Assembly: GCF_963678635.1 (NCBI RefSeq)
Contig: NC_087062.1
Location: 29,166,833-29,230,832, forward strand
Length of the DNA stretch: 64,000 nt
Reading direction: 5' to 3'
Source: Symsagittifera roscoffensis
Taxonomy: Eukaryota > Xenacoelomorpha > Acoela > Convolutidae
The notes below the pieces were generated by a model. The model was not told the DNA's origin. It was given only the letters and a program-made list of their open reading frames with translations, and ran no database searches. Of the stretch, positions 32,045-43,800 are shown one piece after another; within the stretch, counting starts at the first letter, position 1; each line of letters begins with the position of its first letter. The translations under genes and the position numbers were made by a program.

Positions 32045-32759
32045 CTCCCGAAGTCACAGGTTCCTGTCCAGACTTCTGAGCAGACTTGCCCTCAATGTCT
32101 TGGTCTGCCGGCGGAGCAGATGGACTAGATGCTTTCACTGGTCCATACTTCATACTCCTGGCAGGACCAGAGGATACCCGAACTTTCTTCTTAGAGTCTT
32201 TGGTTGGGTCCCGCGATCTAGAAGTGGGGTCTCCGGCTGACTCCTCTTTAGCCTCAGATCCCGACACTGCTGGCTCAGCTTCTGCGTCCAAATTGGAACC
32301 TTTGGTGATTTCTTCCGGACCTGGAACATCGGCACCGGGTTCCTTAGAAGATCCCTGATCTTCGGCAGATGCCTGAGCAGAGAATGGTGGAGCCTCTGAC
32401 GTTTCTTCAATTGGCTCTCCCAAAGTATTAGTTCGCGGCTGGCTCTTACTTCGTTTCTTTCTTGGAGCAGGCCTTGGCCCTTTCATGGATATTTTTTCTC
32501 CTGTGGCTGTTGACACTCGTTTTTTCCCTGACTCGAAGTCTTTAATAACTTTGTTGATATCAGTTTTCCGTCGCCAAGATGATGACCTTCGTCTTGATCT
32601 GGACCTCTTTTGTCCAGTAGGATCTCTTCTGGATCCCGATCTTCCCTTGGTCCCCGATCGTCCTTTGGCTCCCCTAACTCGGTTTGATCCCGACCGTCTG
32701 TTAGAACCATATCTTCTCTTGGAGCTAGACCTAGCTTTGGATCTAGAGCTCCGGTAAGC
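32045..32759 (-). CDS. Ser/Arg-rich then acidic low-complexity exon, function unknown
   Basis: No domain recognised. From an acceptor CCTGAAAAG at 32760 the frame runs about 238 codons: first an Arg/Ser block (YRSSRSKARSSSKRR, RSRSRRRSSSWRRK) similar in composition to RS domains, then NKVIKDFESGKKRVS, a K/R/P stretch (RPAPRKKRSKSQPRT), and an acidic Ser/Glu/Pro part. Two donors are possible: TCGGGAG/GTGAAA at 32045 (phase 1, fitting the phase-1 acceptors of the twin exons at 28206 and 26447) or AGAAG/GTTTGT at 32029 (phase 2). Unspliced, the frame stops at 32013. Same strand and composition as its neighbours, so it may be an internal exon of one long gene. Upstream it could connect to 33379-34314. 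Confidence 0.55.
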
Positions 32760-33378
32760 CTTTTCAGGTATGCAGATGTTTAGAAATAAATACCTCTTTT
32801 TTTAAATCACCCAACGAAAAAAAAAATAGAAAAAAAATACAATAGTGACTAGAATTGTCCGTACAACCACGCATTAAAGGCAAGCAAGTTGAGTGATAAA
32901 TCACAAAAGTTGGCATTTTTTATCTTAAGTTCTCAGTTTGCATATCTAAACTATAATTCTAAAGGACAATAAATTTAGGGCAATAACAAACATTTGTAGT
33001 TTGTGTTCCTTCAGTATTCTCAGAGTTGCCAACTATTGTGATTAATCGCCCATTTGGAATTTCTAATACAGAAAAAGTTTTGTTGGTACCTCAGCTTTAT
33101 TTCATGGCCAAAAATTTAATATAAAATTTTAATTAAATGTCGTTGTTTGCTACCAAAAAGTATATACCAATATTTGTAAAATTATTTTTAGACAACTCAA
33201 ATACTGAATGCCCTTCGTTTCAGTTTATACAAATGGGCGATATGTCACAATTGCTGGAACAATTGTTATCTTAGGCAAGTTTACTTAATTTAAACAAAAA
33301 CCATTGGTAAAAAACTATAAACCGTTTCTTAAAAAAGCGTTAATTTAGAAGTGCCAACTATTGTAATATATCACCCTG

Positions 33379-34314
33379 CTAAGTTCTGTTTAGCAGACTA
33401 GTGTTCCCGCTTTTCGTACTTGACATTTCTGAATCTGATTCTTGATTATAGTTATCGTCAGATTCATTGGCGTCACTGGGAATTCCTTCAGAGCCTCCTG
33501 AATCATCAAGTTCATCGGAGCCTCCTGAATCACCAGGTCCTTCTGAGCCTCCCGAATCACCAGGTCCTTCGGAGCCTCCTGTCTCTGGAGAACCTTCGGA
33601 GTAATCAGGTCCAGTAGAGCCGGCGGTCGACGCCTCGTCATTGTCTGTTTCTTTGGAACCGTCATTGCTATTTTTAAAATCAGAACCTGATTGTCCTGAG
33701 AGTTGAGACCCCGAACCCGCAGATTTGGATCCAAACGATTTACTAGCTCCACTCTTGGGAACAGAACCTTCACTGAAACCCGATGAGTTCTGAAATGACT
33801 TCTGAGTTGAGTTTGAGGCTGTCTGAGATCCAAGCTTAGAACTGGTCGCAGATTGCTTCGACGAGCCACCTTGACTGCTAAAGCCTGATTTTTGAGAAAA
33901 TCGTCCAAGACTATCTTTTCCAAAAGATCCTGTGTCTTGCCGTGACCCTGATTTCTGTGATGATCTTGGGTTACTGTCTTTTCCAAAAGGCTCTTGATTT
34001 GATCTTTTATTGCTTCCCAAGGAGCCTGGTTGCTTTGTGCCATTAGTTGAACCAACACCTTGTGAGGTTTTGCTAAAGGAGCCTTGACCTGACTTTCCAG
34101 ATATTCCTCCTTGAGTGTTCTTTCCAGAAGATGCCTGACTTGATCTTCTATTAGTGTGCGGTGGGGGAACACCTTGACTGATGGGTTTGTTAAAGTCTGG
34201 GTAATTTATCCTCTCTCCTTCGGGTGTTTCGAAGTACCTCTCGCCTCCCTTGTTTTCTGCTTGCATTCTTTCGATGTTCGTCACTCCTCGAGGCGCCTGT
34301 ATTTCTTGCTCACC
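33379..34314 (-). CDS. Ser/Gly-rich low-complexity exon (about 311 aa), function unknown
   Basis: From an acceptor ATAAAG at 34315 the frame starts GEQEIQAPRGVTNIERM, then ERYFETPEGERINYPDF, then a long Ser/Gly/Gln/Lys region with many KSG, SQKS and GSK units, and an acidic end with repeats of GPGDSGGSE (three to four imperfect copies near 33480-33580). It ends in TAG at 33379-33381. It starts in phase 0, which fits a possible GC donor (AAACAG/GCAAAT at 34891-34889) of the preceding exon, so it may continue the giant gene at 34825-48660; otherwise it begins a separate gene. The first 50 residues are the only part with globular character. Confidence 0.55.
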   Translation of the reverse strand, partial: GEQEIQAPRGVTNIERMQAENKGGERYFETPEGERINYPDFNKPISQGVPPPHTNRRSSQASSGKNTQGGISGKSGQGSFSKTSQGVGSTNGTKQPGSLGSNKRSNQEPFGKDSNPRSSQKSGSRQDTGSFGKDSLGRFSQKSGFSSQGGSSKQSATSSKLGSQTASNSTQKSFQNSSGFSEGSVPKSGASKSFGSKSAGSGSQLSGQSGSDFKNSNDGSKETDNDEASTAGSTGPDYSEGSPETGGSEGPGDSGGSEGPGDSGGSDELDDSGGSEGIPSDANESDDNYNQESDSEMSSTKSGNTSLLNRT

Positions 34315-34824
34315 CTTTATGCGTGCAGGTGTTTAGAAGCTACTTTAAAAACTTTCGCAAATCAAAAAGCCTCAAAAACAGCTTGATAGCTGACCTGATC
34401 CAAGTCTTGAAAAAAACACTTTTTTTTAAAACGAAGAGAACATTTTGCTAGCTTTTAAAAACATGCTGAACTTAAGGGCAAAACAAAAAACTCTCAAACA
34501 TTCGAAGTGAAAAAAAAAATTGATGACAATGAAAAACACAAAAAAGCAGATACATTTCCAAGTTTTCTAACTATTTTTTCGCTAAAATGGTGATAATAAT
34601 CATAACTTTTACACATTTTTTGCAAATGTTTCAATATGGTCGTCTGACAACTCTTTGCTCAGGTATACCCATTTCAAAGATAAAGAAAATAGTGTATTAT
34701 ATCGATTCATTTGATCATGTCAATCAATTGATGTGCGATTTGTTAAAAACTGACAACTGACTTAATCATTTTTGACACTGCTTTTTTTTTCGGAAGTAGT
34801 GCTATAAGGCGATTAAACTAAAAG

Positions 34825-37800
34825 TTAAGCCCTGATTAGCTGGATTGCACTTCTAAGAATCTGCAATGGTATGCTTGTTTGTTCATTTGCCTGTTTACTC
34901 CCCCCTCTTCCTTTGGCCTCCTTCCTGAGGTACTGGTTCTCCTGCACCAACCTCTTCACCTGTTCCTGCAGCAGTCTTCGTTCACTCTCCAGCTGCTTAA
35001 TGTACGCATTCGCCTGGATCATGAACTGAAACAAATATGTGTAATAAACAACGATAGTCATAATCATTTACTTTTCAATCCACAACTTACAACTATACAG
35101 TATAGCTTGCCGAGGCTTGAGTAAGCTACATGTACCTCAAGGTAAATTTCACAAAAATTATCGTCAAGATTGCGGCTACTCCACTGATTCAACATTGACT
35201 GGGTTTATTTTATAAGTTTCAAAAAAGTCTGGACTACGTTAAAAGAAGTCTGCAATTTTTTTTCTGGAAAAATTGTTTGTTTGAACATGAAGGATTTTGC
35301 GACCAAAGAGAAGAAATAAAAATTACCTCAGGTTTGGAAATTTTAGTACACATAATAAAGACTTATCATGCGCCATTTGACAGGCCGATGCACTTTCGGT
35401 ATTATACCAAGCCAATTTGAACTGAAGCGTGCTAGTAGTCTAGGATTTTCTCGAGGCGGGGGCGGATTTTCAAAAAAAAACGACAAAAAGTTGTTGTCGA
35501 CCTTTTTTTAGGTCGAGTAAATTGATTTTCCGAGCTCTCCGTAAGCACAATAAAGACTCTGTTTTGGTTAAAATTTCTGCGCTGCATGCAAAATTTTGAA
35601 AAAACAGGCCGAAAAAGGCGTTTTTAGGACTTCTTTTTGAGGCCGGACTTGGTTATTTTTCATGCTTCGTTTTTTGGCTGTATAAAAAGTATTCAACATT
35701 GACTGGGTTTATTTTATAAGTTTCAAAAAAGACTATTTTGAAGGACTTAGCCGGGTCAAAAACTTTATTTCGAAGGCGTACATTAGTCAGTATTTTAAAA
35801 CTTGTTTTAGAGGTGTTCTTGATGTGGAAACATCTTTGCAAACAAGGTAAGAAATTCGAATTCATTGACTCAAATTTGGGAAGCTGATAAGCTTGAATTA
35901 CTTTTGATGCAGCCAAAAAACGACAGATAAAAGAATTGAAAGAGTTACTAGATCATGTCAAAACTTCCAAAACTTACGAATACTTTCGCGCTGATGATCA
36001 AAAAAAGTCAACAAAACAACTTTTTTGGAAAGTATTTCGGAAAAAATTACTGCCCTAATCTATGCACAAGATTCAAATTAGCAGTTAAGTTGTGTGTAAA
36101 ATTTGTACTATCTTCTTGTATAAACTTTAAGAAATTTTACTGTTTGTTTTGTTTCGTCAAAAGAGATCTAAACGTTTTTTGAGGCCGGACTTGGTTATTT
36201 TTCATGCTTCGTTTTTTGGCTGTATAAAAAGTAACTCAAGCTTATCAGCTTGCAAAGAATTAATTTGAGTCCAAAAAATCAATTTCCTTAAACTGGTTGG
36301 AAAGATCTTTTCACAGCAAGAACACTTGTAAAACTGGTTTTAACATATTGGCTAACTTAAGCCTTCGAACCACAAAAAAAACTAGATTAATATACTGGCT
36401 AGTTTACGACTTCAAAGCACAAATAACTAGAATAGTTGCAGAGAAAATGAAAAAAAAACGTGAAAAAAAGACAAAATTCGGTCATTCGCTCGCTGACATC
36501 AAGAAGTTGCAACACCTATGTCCATTGACTATAGAATGTTTCATGATCAAAACTTTTTTTCCATAAAACTAGACCAATTAAAAAATTCTGGATAGTTCTT
36601 TTCTTGAGAAAAAAACGGATCAAAAAATTATCACGACCTATATAAGTGTCTTCAGTAGGTTATGGAAATCTTAAAAATTCTTATCTAAAACAAATTTCTT
36701 AGCTAAAAAAAGTCTGAACTAAATTTAAGACAAAACTATTTTATGAAAAAATTAATCGAAGTATTTTGCTAAACCTGTGCATCGGCGAGACCACTCTCTA
36801 TTCTCTGCTTGGACATCTCCATTGCCTTCTGCTTTGCATTCACACTGCAAACGAAAACATCACAAAATAACAAAAAGTTTTGGTATTTTTTAAAGCTAAG
36901 CTATCAGTATTTATCTGTTTGCCGGCATGCGCAATGATTTTGATATGGAAGTTTTCTTAAGCTTCCACATAACAGCATGAACTTGGTTCATTCGATGTTG
37001 ATGAAGCTGATTTTTCTCATCTTGTTAGTTTACAATTAATTCTGAAAATTTTTATTTTAAATCTTAAAGCACAAAAGAGTATGTGTGCTGACAAAAAAAC
37101 TTCTTCTAATTAATCTCTTAAATTTTTTCACAAAAGAAATTAGAGTTTGATATTTTATCAATTACGACAGTCAAATAAGACTTTTCCCACAAATAGACTT
37201 ACTCTCCTCCCTCTTCCTGCTTCTTGCCTCCCCCATCTTTGCTCCCTTCCTCCTCGCCCTCCTCCCCCTCCTGTCCGCCCTCTTTGTTCTGCTCCTGCTG
37301 CAGTTTGTTTATCATCTGTTCATGCTGTGATCTCAGTTGTTCCAATGAGTGCATACAACCCTTTGTACTCTTCATCTGCTCGTCGAAGTTGAGCTGTTTC
37401 CCAGGTTTCTTCTCCTTTCAACGATTTATTCACTTTCACAACATATTGAGTTTAAGAATTCAGTTTTTAGTTTTGTTCTTACGGAAAAACAGACCCACTT
37501 GAACAGCCATTGAGAGGCAAAAGCATGATGCTAATAGTGACAAATTTACAAAAAATTTTGGTGTAAATACTTAAAATTTTGGCGTTACCAAGGAACTGAT
37601 TTATTGTCTCGATAAAGGGTGGATTTTAAAAATAAAGCGTGATCTCAGGTCTCCTCACTTTGGCCTGCACGTTCTCGTAATTGTTTCCGAACTCAGTCGG
37701 GGGCAGAGTAGTTTCTGTGTTCGGCCACTTGCTCCCACTCTTGGAAACTTTGATGTCACTCGAAACGTCTGAGTCTTGCTTGGTTCCCGTCTCAGGAGCT

Positions 37801-40800
37801 GACAGACCATCATCCTGCTTGGAACCAGTTCCAGCAGCCGAAAGACCTTGTGATTTCCCATCTTCTTGCCCTTGTGGTTCCTCATATGAGACTCCCATTT
37901 CTGCAGCTTTCGAAGGAGTAAAAGTGCCTTCACTTTGCATCATATCAGTAGCTTTTTTTGATTCCTCTGTACCGCCTGGTTCTTGTGTTGCCGAATCATC
38001 ATCTGCATTGCTGATTTCGACTCCGGTAACGTTGCTTTTTTCACCAAACTGATCTTCAGCTTCCTCTGCTTCAATTTCATCCTCGCCAGCCTCCTCTTCG
38101 CCTTCTTCTTTACTCCCAGCTAAACCAGTTCCAGCTTTTGATCCAGTCGGCTGCGAAGTTTTATTTTGACTCCCGTTTTTGGATCCAGAAAGTTTGCTTG
38201 CGTCCGATGTTCCTTCTTCGCCCTTTTTAAAACTCTGACCTTTGGAGCCAGTATTTGTGCCTGACAATCCCTCATCATCGCCAGGAGGACCATCGGGTAG
38301 AGTCGGATCTTTACTTTTCGAACTAGATCCAGATCCAGTTTTGGTGTCTTTCTGGGACGGGTCGTTTTCGTCATCATCACCTCCATCGTCGGCATCAGGA
38401 TCAACTTTTTCTGATTCTATCGACCCCTCCAATTCGCCACCTTCTTGCTCAGTAGCGGCTGATTTAACACCGAGAGCACCACTAGAATTTTTTGTGACTT
38501 CTAGAGTTTTTTGTGACCCTGATTGTTCCTCTTCAAGTGAAGTTCGAGCCGAAATAGCCGAGTTATCTCCTGTTCTTGTGTGTTTATCTTCATCGTCCTC
38601 ATTTTCTTCTTCCTTGATATCACCTGAAAGCTCACCTCGGGACTTATATTCTTCTTCAGCGCTGCTGGGTCCATAACTTCCTCTCGAGTTTACAACCGAA
38701 GCATGAGAAGTTCCATGAGAGGCTCCAGTTCCAAGAGAATTCCCAGTTCCAAGAGTTCCAGCACCTTTAGAATCTGACATTTTACTTTTAGACTCTGCGC
38801 TATCTTCGGCTCTACTCGGGCCATAACTTCCTCTGGAGTTTACAACCGAAGCATGAGAAGTTCCTTGGGATCCTCCAGTGCCAAGAGACTTCTCAGTTCC
38901 AAGTGTTCCAGCACCTTGCGAACCTGATGTATTACTCTTGGGCCCAGCGGCGTCTTCAGTACTATTGGGTCCATAGTTTCCTCTCGAATTTACAACTGAA
39001 GCGTGAGATGTTCCAAAGGTTCCGTTTTCTTTGGAACCGGAAAATTTGCTTTTGGACTTGCTGGTGGATAGATCCGAAAGAGAACCAGGCGCAGCATTTA
39101 ACCCCTCGCCCCTATCGGATGGATTTATTTCACTTTCTTCAACTTCCGATCTTGCTGTTTTCTGACTCGGTTTACTACCAGCAGCTTTTGTGCCAGAAAG
39201 TTTTGAACCATCACTACCAGAAATTGCCAACTCTTTTTGTGTTCCATCAGAAGCTGAATCGTTCGAGCCAGTATCAGTTGCATCTTCATCTTCAACCTCA
39301 AGGCTCGTAGCGGCAGTACCTGCAGCTTGGCTTCCAGACTGTTGTGTGCCTTTGGTGCCAGAAGCGGCCGTCTCTTTCACTGTTCCGTCAGCGTTGAGTG
39401 TAGGTTCTTGAGACCCTGTTGCACCACTTTTACTTTTTTCCATCTGAGCACCAGAGCCAGTTACATTCGAACCAGTACCTGTTCCATCTTCCTCTTCATC
39501 TTCGCCATCCAATCCGGAAGCTGCAGTACCAGAAGCGGCAGTACCGGAGGCAGCGGTACCACTAACTTGAGTTCCAGGCTGTTGTGAGCCTTTGGTACCA
39601 GAAGCGGCCGTCTCTTTCACTGTTCCGTCAGCGTTAAATGTAGGTTCCTGTGACCCCGTTGCACCGCTTTTACTTTTTCCCGTCTGCGCGCCAGAGCCAG
39701 TTACATTCGAACCAGTACCTGTTCCATCTTCCTCTTCATCTTCGCCATCCAACCCAGAAGCTGCAGTACCAGCGCCAGCAGTACCAGAAGCGGCAGTACC
39801 GGAGGCACCGGTACCACTAGCTTGAGTTCCAGGCTGTTGTGAGCCTTTGGTATAAGAAGCGGCCGTATCTTTCACTGTTCCGTCAGCGTTGAGTGTAGGT
39901 TCCTGAGACCCTGTTGCACCGTTTTTACTTTTTCCCGTCTGCGCGCCAGAACCAGATACATTCGAACCAGTACCTGTTCCATCTTGCTCTTCATCTTCGC
40001 CATCCAATCCAGAAGCTGCAGTACCAGCGGCAGCAGTACCAGAAGCGGCAGTACCGGAGGCACCGGTACCACTAGCTTGAGTTCCAGGCTGTTGTGAGCC
40101 TTTGGTACCAGAAGCGGCCGTATCTTTCACTGTTCCGTCAGCGTTGAGTGTAGGTTCCTGAGACCCTGTTGCACCGTTTTTACTTTTTCCCGTCTGCGCG
40201 CCAGAACCAGATACATTCGAACCAGTACCTGTTCCATCTTGCTCTTCATCTTCGCCATCCAATCCAGAAGCTGCAGTACCAGCGGCAACAGTACCAGAAG
40301 CGGCAGTACCGGAGGCAGCGGTACCACTAGCTTGAGTTCCAGACTGTTGTGAGCCTTTGGTACCAAAAGCGGCCGTCTCTTTCACTGTTCCGTCAGCGTT
40401 GAGTGTAGGTTCCTGTGACCCTGTTGCACCGCTTTTACTTTTCACCGTCTGCGCGCCAGAGCCAGTTACATTCGAACCAGTACCTGTTCCATCTTCCTCT
40501 TCACCTTCGCCATCCAATCCAGAAGCTGCAGTACCAGCGGCAGCAGTACCAGAAGCGGTAGTACCGGAGGCAGCGGTACCACTAGCTTGAGTTCCAGACT
40601 GTTGTGAGCCTTTGGTACCAGAAGCGGCCGTCTCTTTCACTGTTCCATCAGCGTTGAGTGTAGGTTCCTGTGACCCGGTTGCACCGCTTTTACTTTTTCC
40701 CGTCTGCGCGCCAGAAACAGATACATTCGAACCAGCATCTGTTCTATCTTCCTCTTCATCTTCGCCATCCAATCCAGAAGCTGCAGTACCAGCGGCAGCA

Positions 40801-43800
40801 GTACCAGAAGCGGCAGTACCGGAGGCAGCGGTACCACTAGCTTGAGTTCCAGACTGTTGTGAGACTTTGGTACCAGAAGCGGCCGTCTCTTTCATTGTTC
40901 CGTCAGCGTTGAGTGTAGGTTCCTGAAACCCTGTTGCACCGCTTTTACTTTTTCCCGTCTGCGTGCCAGAACCAGATACATTCGAACCAGTACCTGTTCC
41001 ATCTTCCTCTTCATCTTCGCCATCCAATCCAGAAGCTGCAGTACCATTGGCAGCAGTACCAGAAGCGGCAGTACCGGAGGCAGCGGTACCACTAGCTTGA
41101 GTTCCAGACTGTTGTGAGCCTTTGGTACCAGAAGCGGCTGTCTCTTTCACTGCTCCGTCAGCGTTGAGTGTAGGTTCCTGTGTCCCGGTTGCATCGCTTT
41201 TATTCTTTCCCGTCAACGCGCCAGAACCAGATACTTTCGAACCAGCATCTGTTTCATCTTCCTCTTCTACTTCGCCATCCAATCCAGAAGCTGCAGTACC
41301 AGCAGCAGCAGTACCGGAAGCGGCAGTACCGGAGACAGCGGTACCACTAGCTTGAGTTCCAGGCTGTTGCGAGCCTTTGGTACCAGAAGCGGCCGTCTCT
41401 TTCACTGTTCCGTCAGCGTTGAGTGTTGGTTCCTGTGACCCTGTTGCACCGCTTTTACTTTTCCCCGTCTGCGCGCCAGAGCCAGTTACATTCGAACCAG
41501 TACCTGTTCCATCTTCCTCTTCATCTTCGCCATCCAATCCAGAAGCTGCAGTACCAGCGGCAGCAGTACCAGAAGCGGCAGTACCGGAGGCAGCGGTACC
41601 ACTAGCTTGAGTTTCAGACTGTTGTGAGCCTTTGGTACCAGAAGCGGCTGTCTCTTTCACTGTTCCGTCAGCGTTGAGTGTAGGTTCCTGAGACCCTGTT
41701 GCGCCGCTTTTACTTTTTCCCGTCTGCGCGCCAGATCCAGATACATTCGAACCAGTACCTCTTCCATCTTCCTCTTCATCTTCGCCATCCAATCCAGAAG
41801 CTGCAGTACCAGCGGCAGCAGTACCAGAAGCGGCAGTACCGGAGGCAGCGGTACCACTAGCTTGAGTTCCAGACTGTTGTGAGCCTTTGGTACCAGAAGC
41901 GGCTGTCTCTTTCACTGCTCCGTCAGCGTTGAGTGTAGGTTTCTGTGTCCCGGTTGCATCGCTTTTATTCTTTCCCGTCAACGCGCCAGAACCAGATACT
42001 TTCGAACCAGCATCTGTTTCATCTTCCTCTTCTACTTCGCCATCCAATCCAGAAGCTGCAGTACCAGCAGCAGCAGTACCGGAAGCGGCAGTACCGGAGA
42101 CAGCGGTACCACTAGCTTGAGTTCCAGGCTGTTGCGAGCCTTTGGTACCAGAAGCGGCCGTCTCTTTCACTGTTCCGTCAGCGTTGAGTGTTGGTTCCTG
42201 TGACCCTGTTGCACCGCTTTTACTTTTCCCCGTCTGCGCGCCAGAGCCAGTTACATTCGAACCAGTACCTGTTCCATCTTCCTCTTCATCTTCGCCATCC
42301 AATCCAGAAGCTGCAGTACCAGCGGCAGCAGTACCAGAAGCGGCAGTACCGGAGGCAGCGGTACCACTAGCTTGAGTTCCAGACTGTTGTGAGCCTTTGG
42401 TACCAGAAGCGGCTGTCTCTTTCACTGTTCCGTCAGCGTTGAGTGTAGGTTCCTGAGACCCTGTTGCGCCGCTTTTACTTTTTCCCGTCTGCGCGCCAGA
42501 TCCAGATACATTCGAACCAGTACCTGTTCCATCTTCCTCTTCATCTTCGCCATCCAATCCAGAAGCTGCAGTACCAGCGGCAGCAGTACCAGAAGCGGCA
42601 GTATCGGAGGCAGCGGTACCACTAGCTTGAGTTCCAGACTGTTGTGAGCCTTTGGTACCAGAAGCGGCTGTCTCTTTCACTGTTCCGTCAGCGTTGAGTG
42701 TAGGTTCCTGTGACCCTGTTGCACCGCTTTTACTTTTCCCCGTCTGCGCGCCAGAGCCAGTTACATTCGAGCCAGTACCTGTTCCATCTTCCTCTTCATC
42801 TTCGCCATCCAATCCAGAAGCTGCAGTACCAGCGGCAGCAGTACCGGAAGCGGCAGTACCGGAGACAGCGGTACCACTAGCTTGAGTTCCAGGCTGTTGC
42901 GAGCCTTTGGTACCAGAAGCAGCCGTCTCTTTCACTGTTCCGTCAGCGTTGAGTGTAGGTTCCTGTGACCCTGTTGCACCGCTTTTACTTTTACCCGTCT
43001 GCGCGCCAGAGCCAGTTACATTTGAACCAGTACCTGTTCCATCTTCCTCTTCATCTTCGCCATCCAATCCAGAAGCTGCAGTACCAGCAGCAGCAGTACC
43101 AGAAGCGGCAGTACCGGAGGCAGCGGTACCACTAGCTTGAGTTCCAGACTGTTGTGAGCCTTTGGTACCAGAAGCGGCCGTCTCTTTTACTGTTCCATCA
43201 GCGTTGAGTGTAGGTTCCTGTGACCCGGTTGCACCGCTTTTACTTTTTCCCGTCTGCGCGCCAGAACCAGATACATTCGAACCAGCATCTGTTCCATCTT
43301 CCTCTTCATCTTCGCCATCCAATCCAGAAGCTGCAGTACCAGCGGCAGCAGTACCAGAAGCGGCAGTACCGGAGGCAGCGGTACCACTAGCTTGAGTTCC
43401 AGGCTGTTGTGAGCCTTTCGTACCAGAAGCGGCCGTCTCTTTCACTGTTCCATCAGCGTTGAGTGTACCCTCCTGTGACTCTGTTGCACCGCTTTTACTT
43501 TTCCCCGTCTGCGCGCCAGAACCAGATACATTCGAACCAGCATTTGTTCCATCTTCCTCTTCATCTTCGCCATCCAATCCAGAAGCTGCAGCACCAGGGG
43601 CAGCAGTACCAGATGCGGCAGTACCGGAGGCAGCGGTACCACTAGCTTGAGTTCCAGACTGTTGTGAGCCTTTGGTACCAGAAGCGGCCGTCTCTTTCAC
43701 TGTTCCGTCAGCGTTGAGTTTAGGTTCCTGTGACCCGGTTGCACCGCTTTTACTCTTTCCCGTCTGCGCGCCAGAACCAGATACATTCGAACCAGCATCC

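Noticed and set aside
33390-34172. Second long minus-strand frame (260 codons) overlapping the Ser/Gly-rich exon
   Set aside because: Shifted reading of the same low-complexity DNA; the other frame has regular SG/SQ units and an acidic end, this one looks like its shadow.
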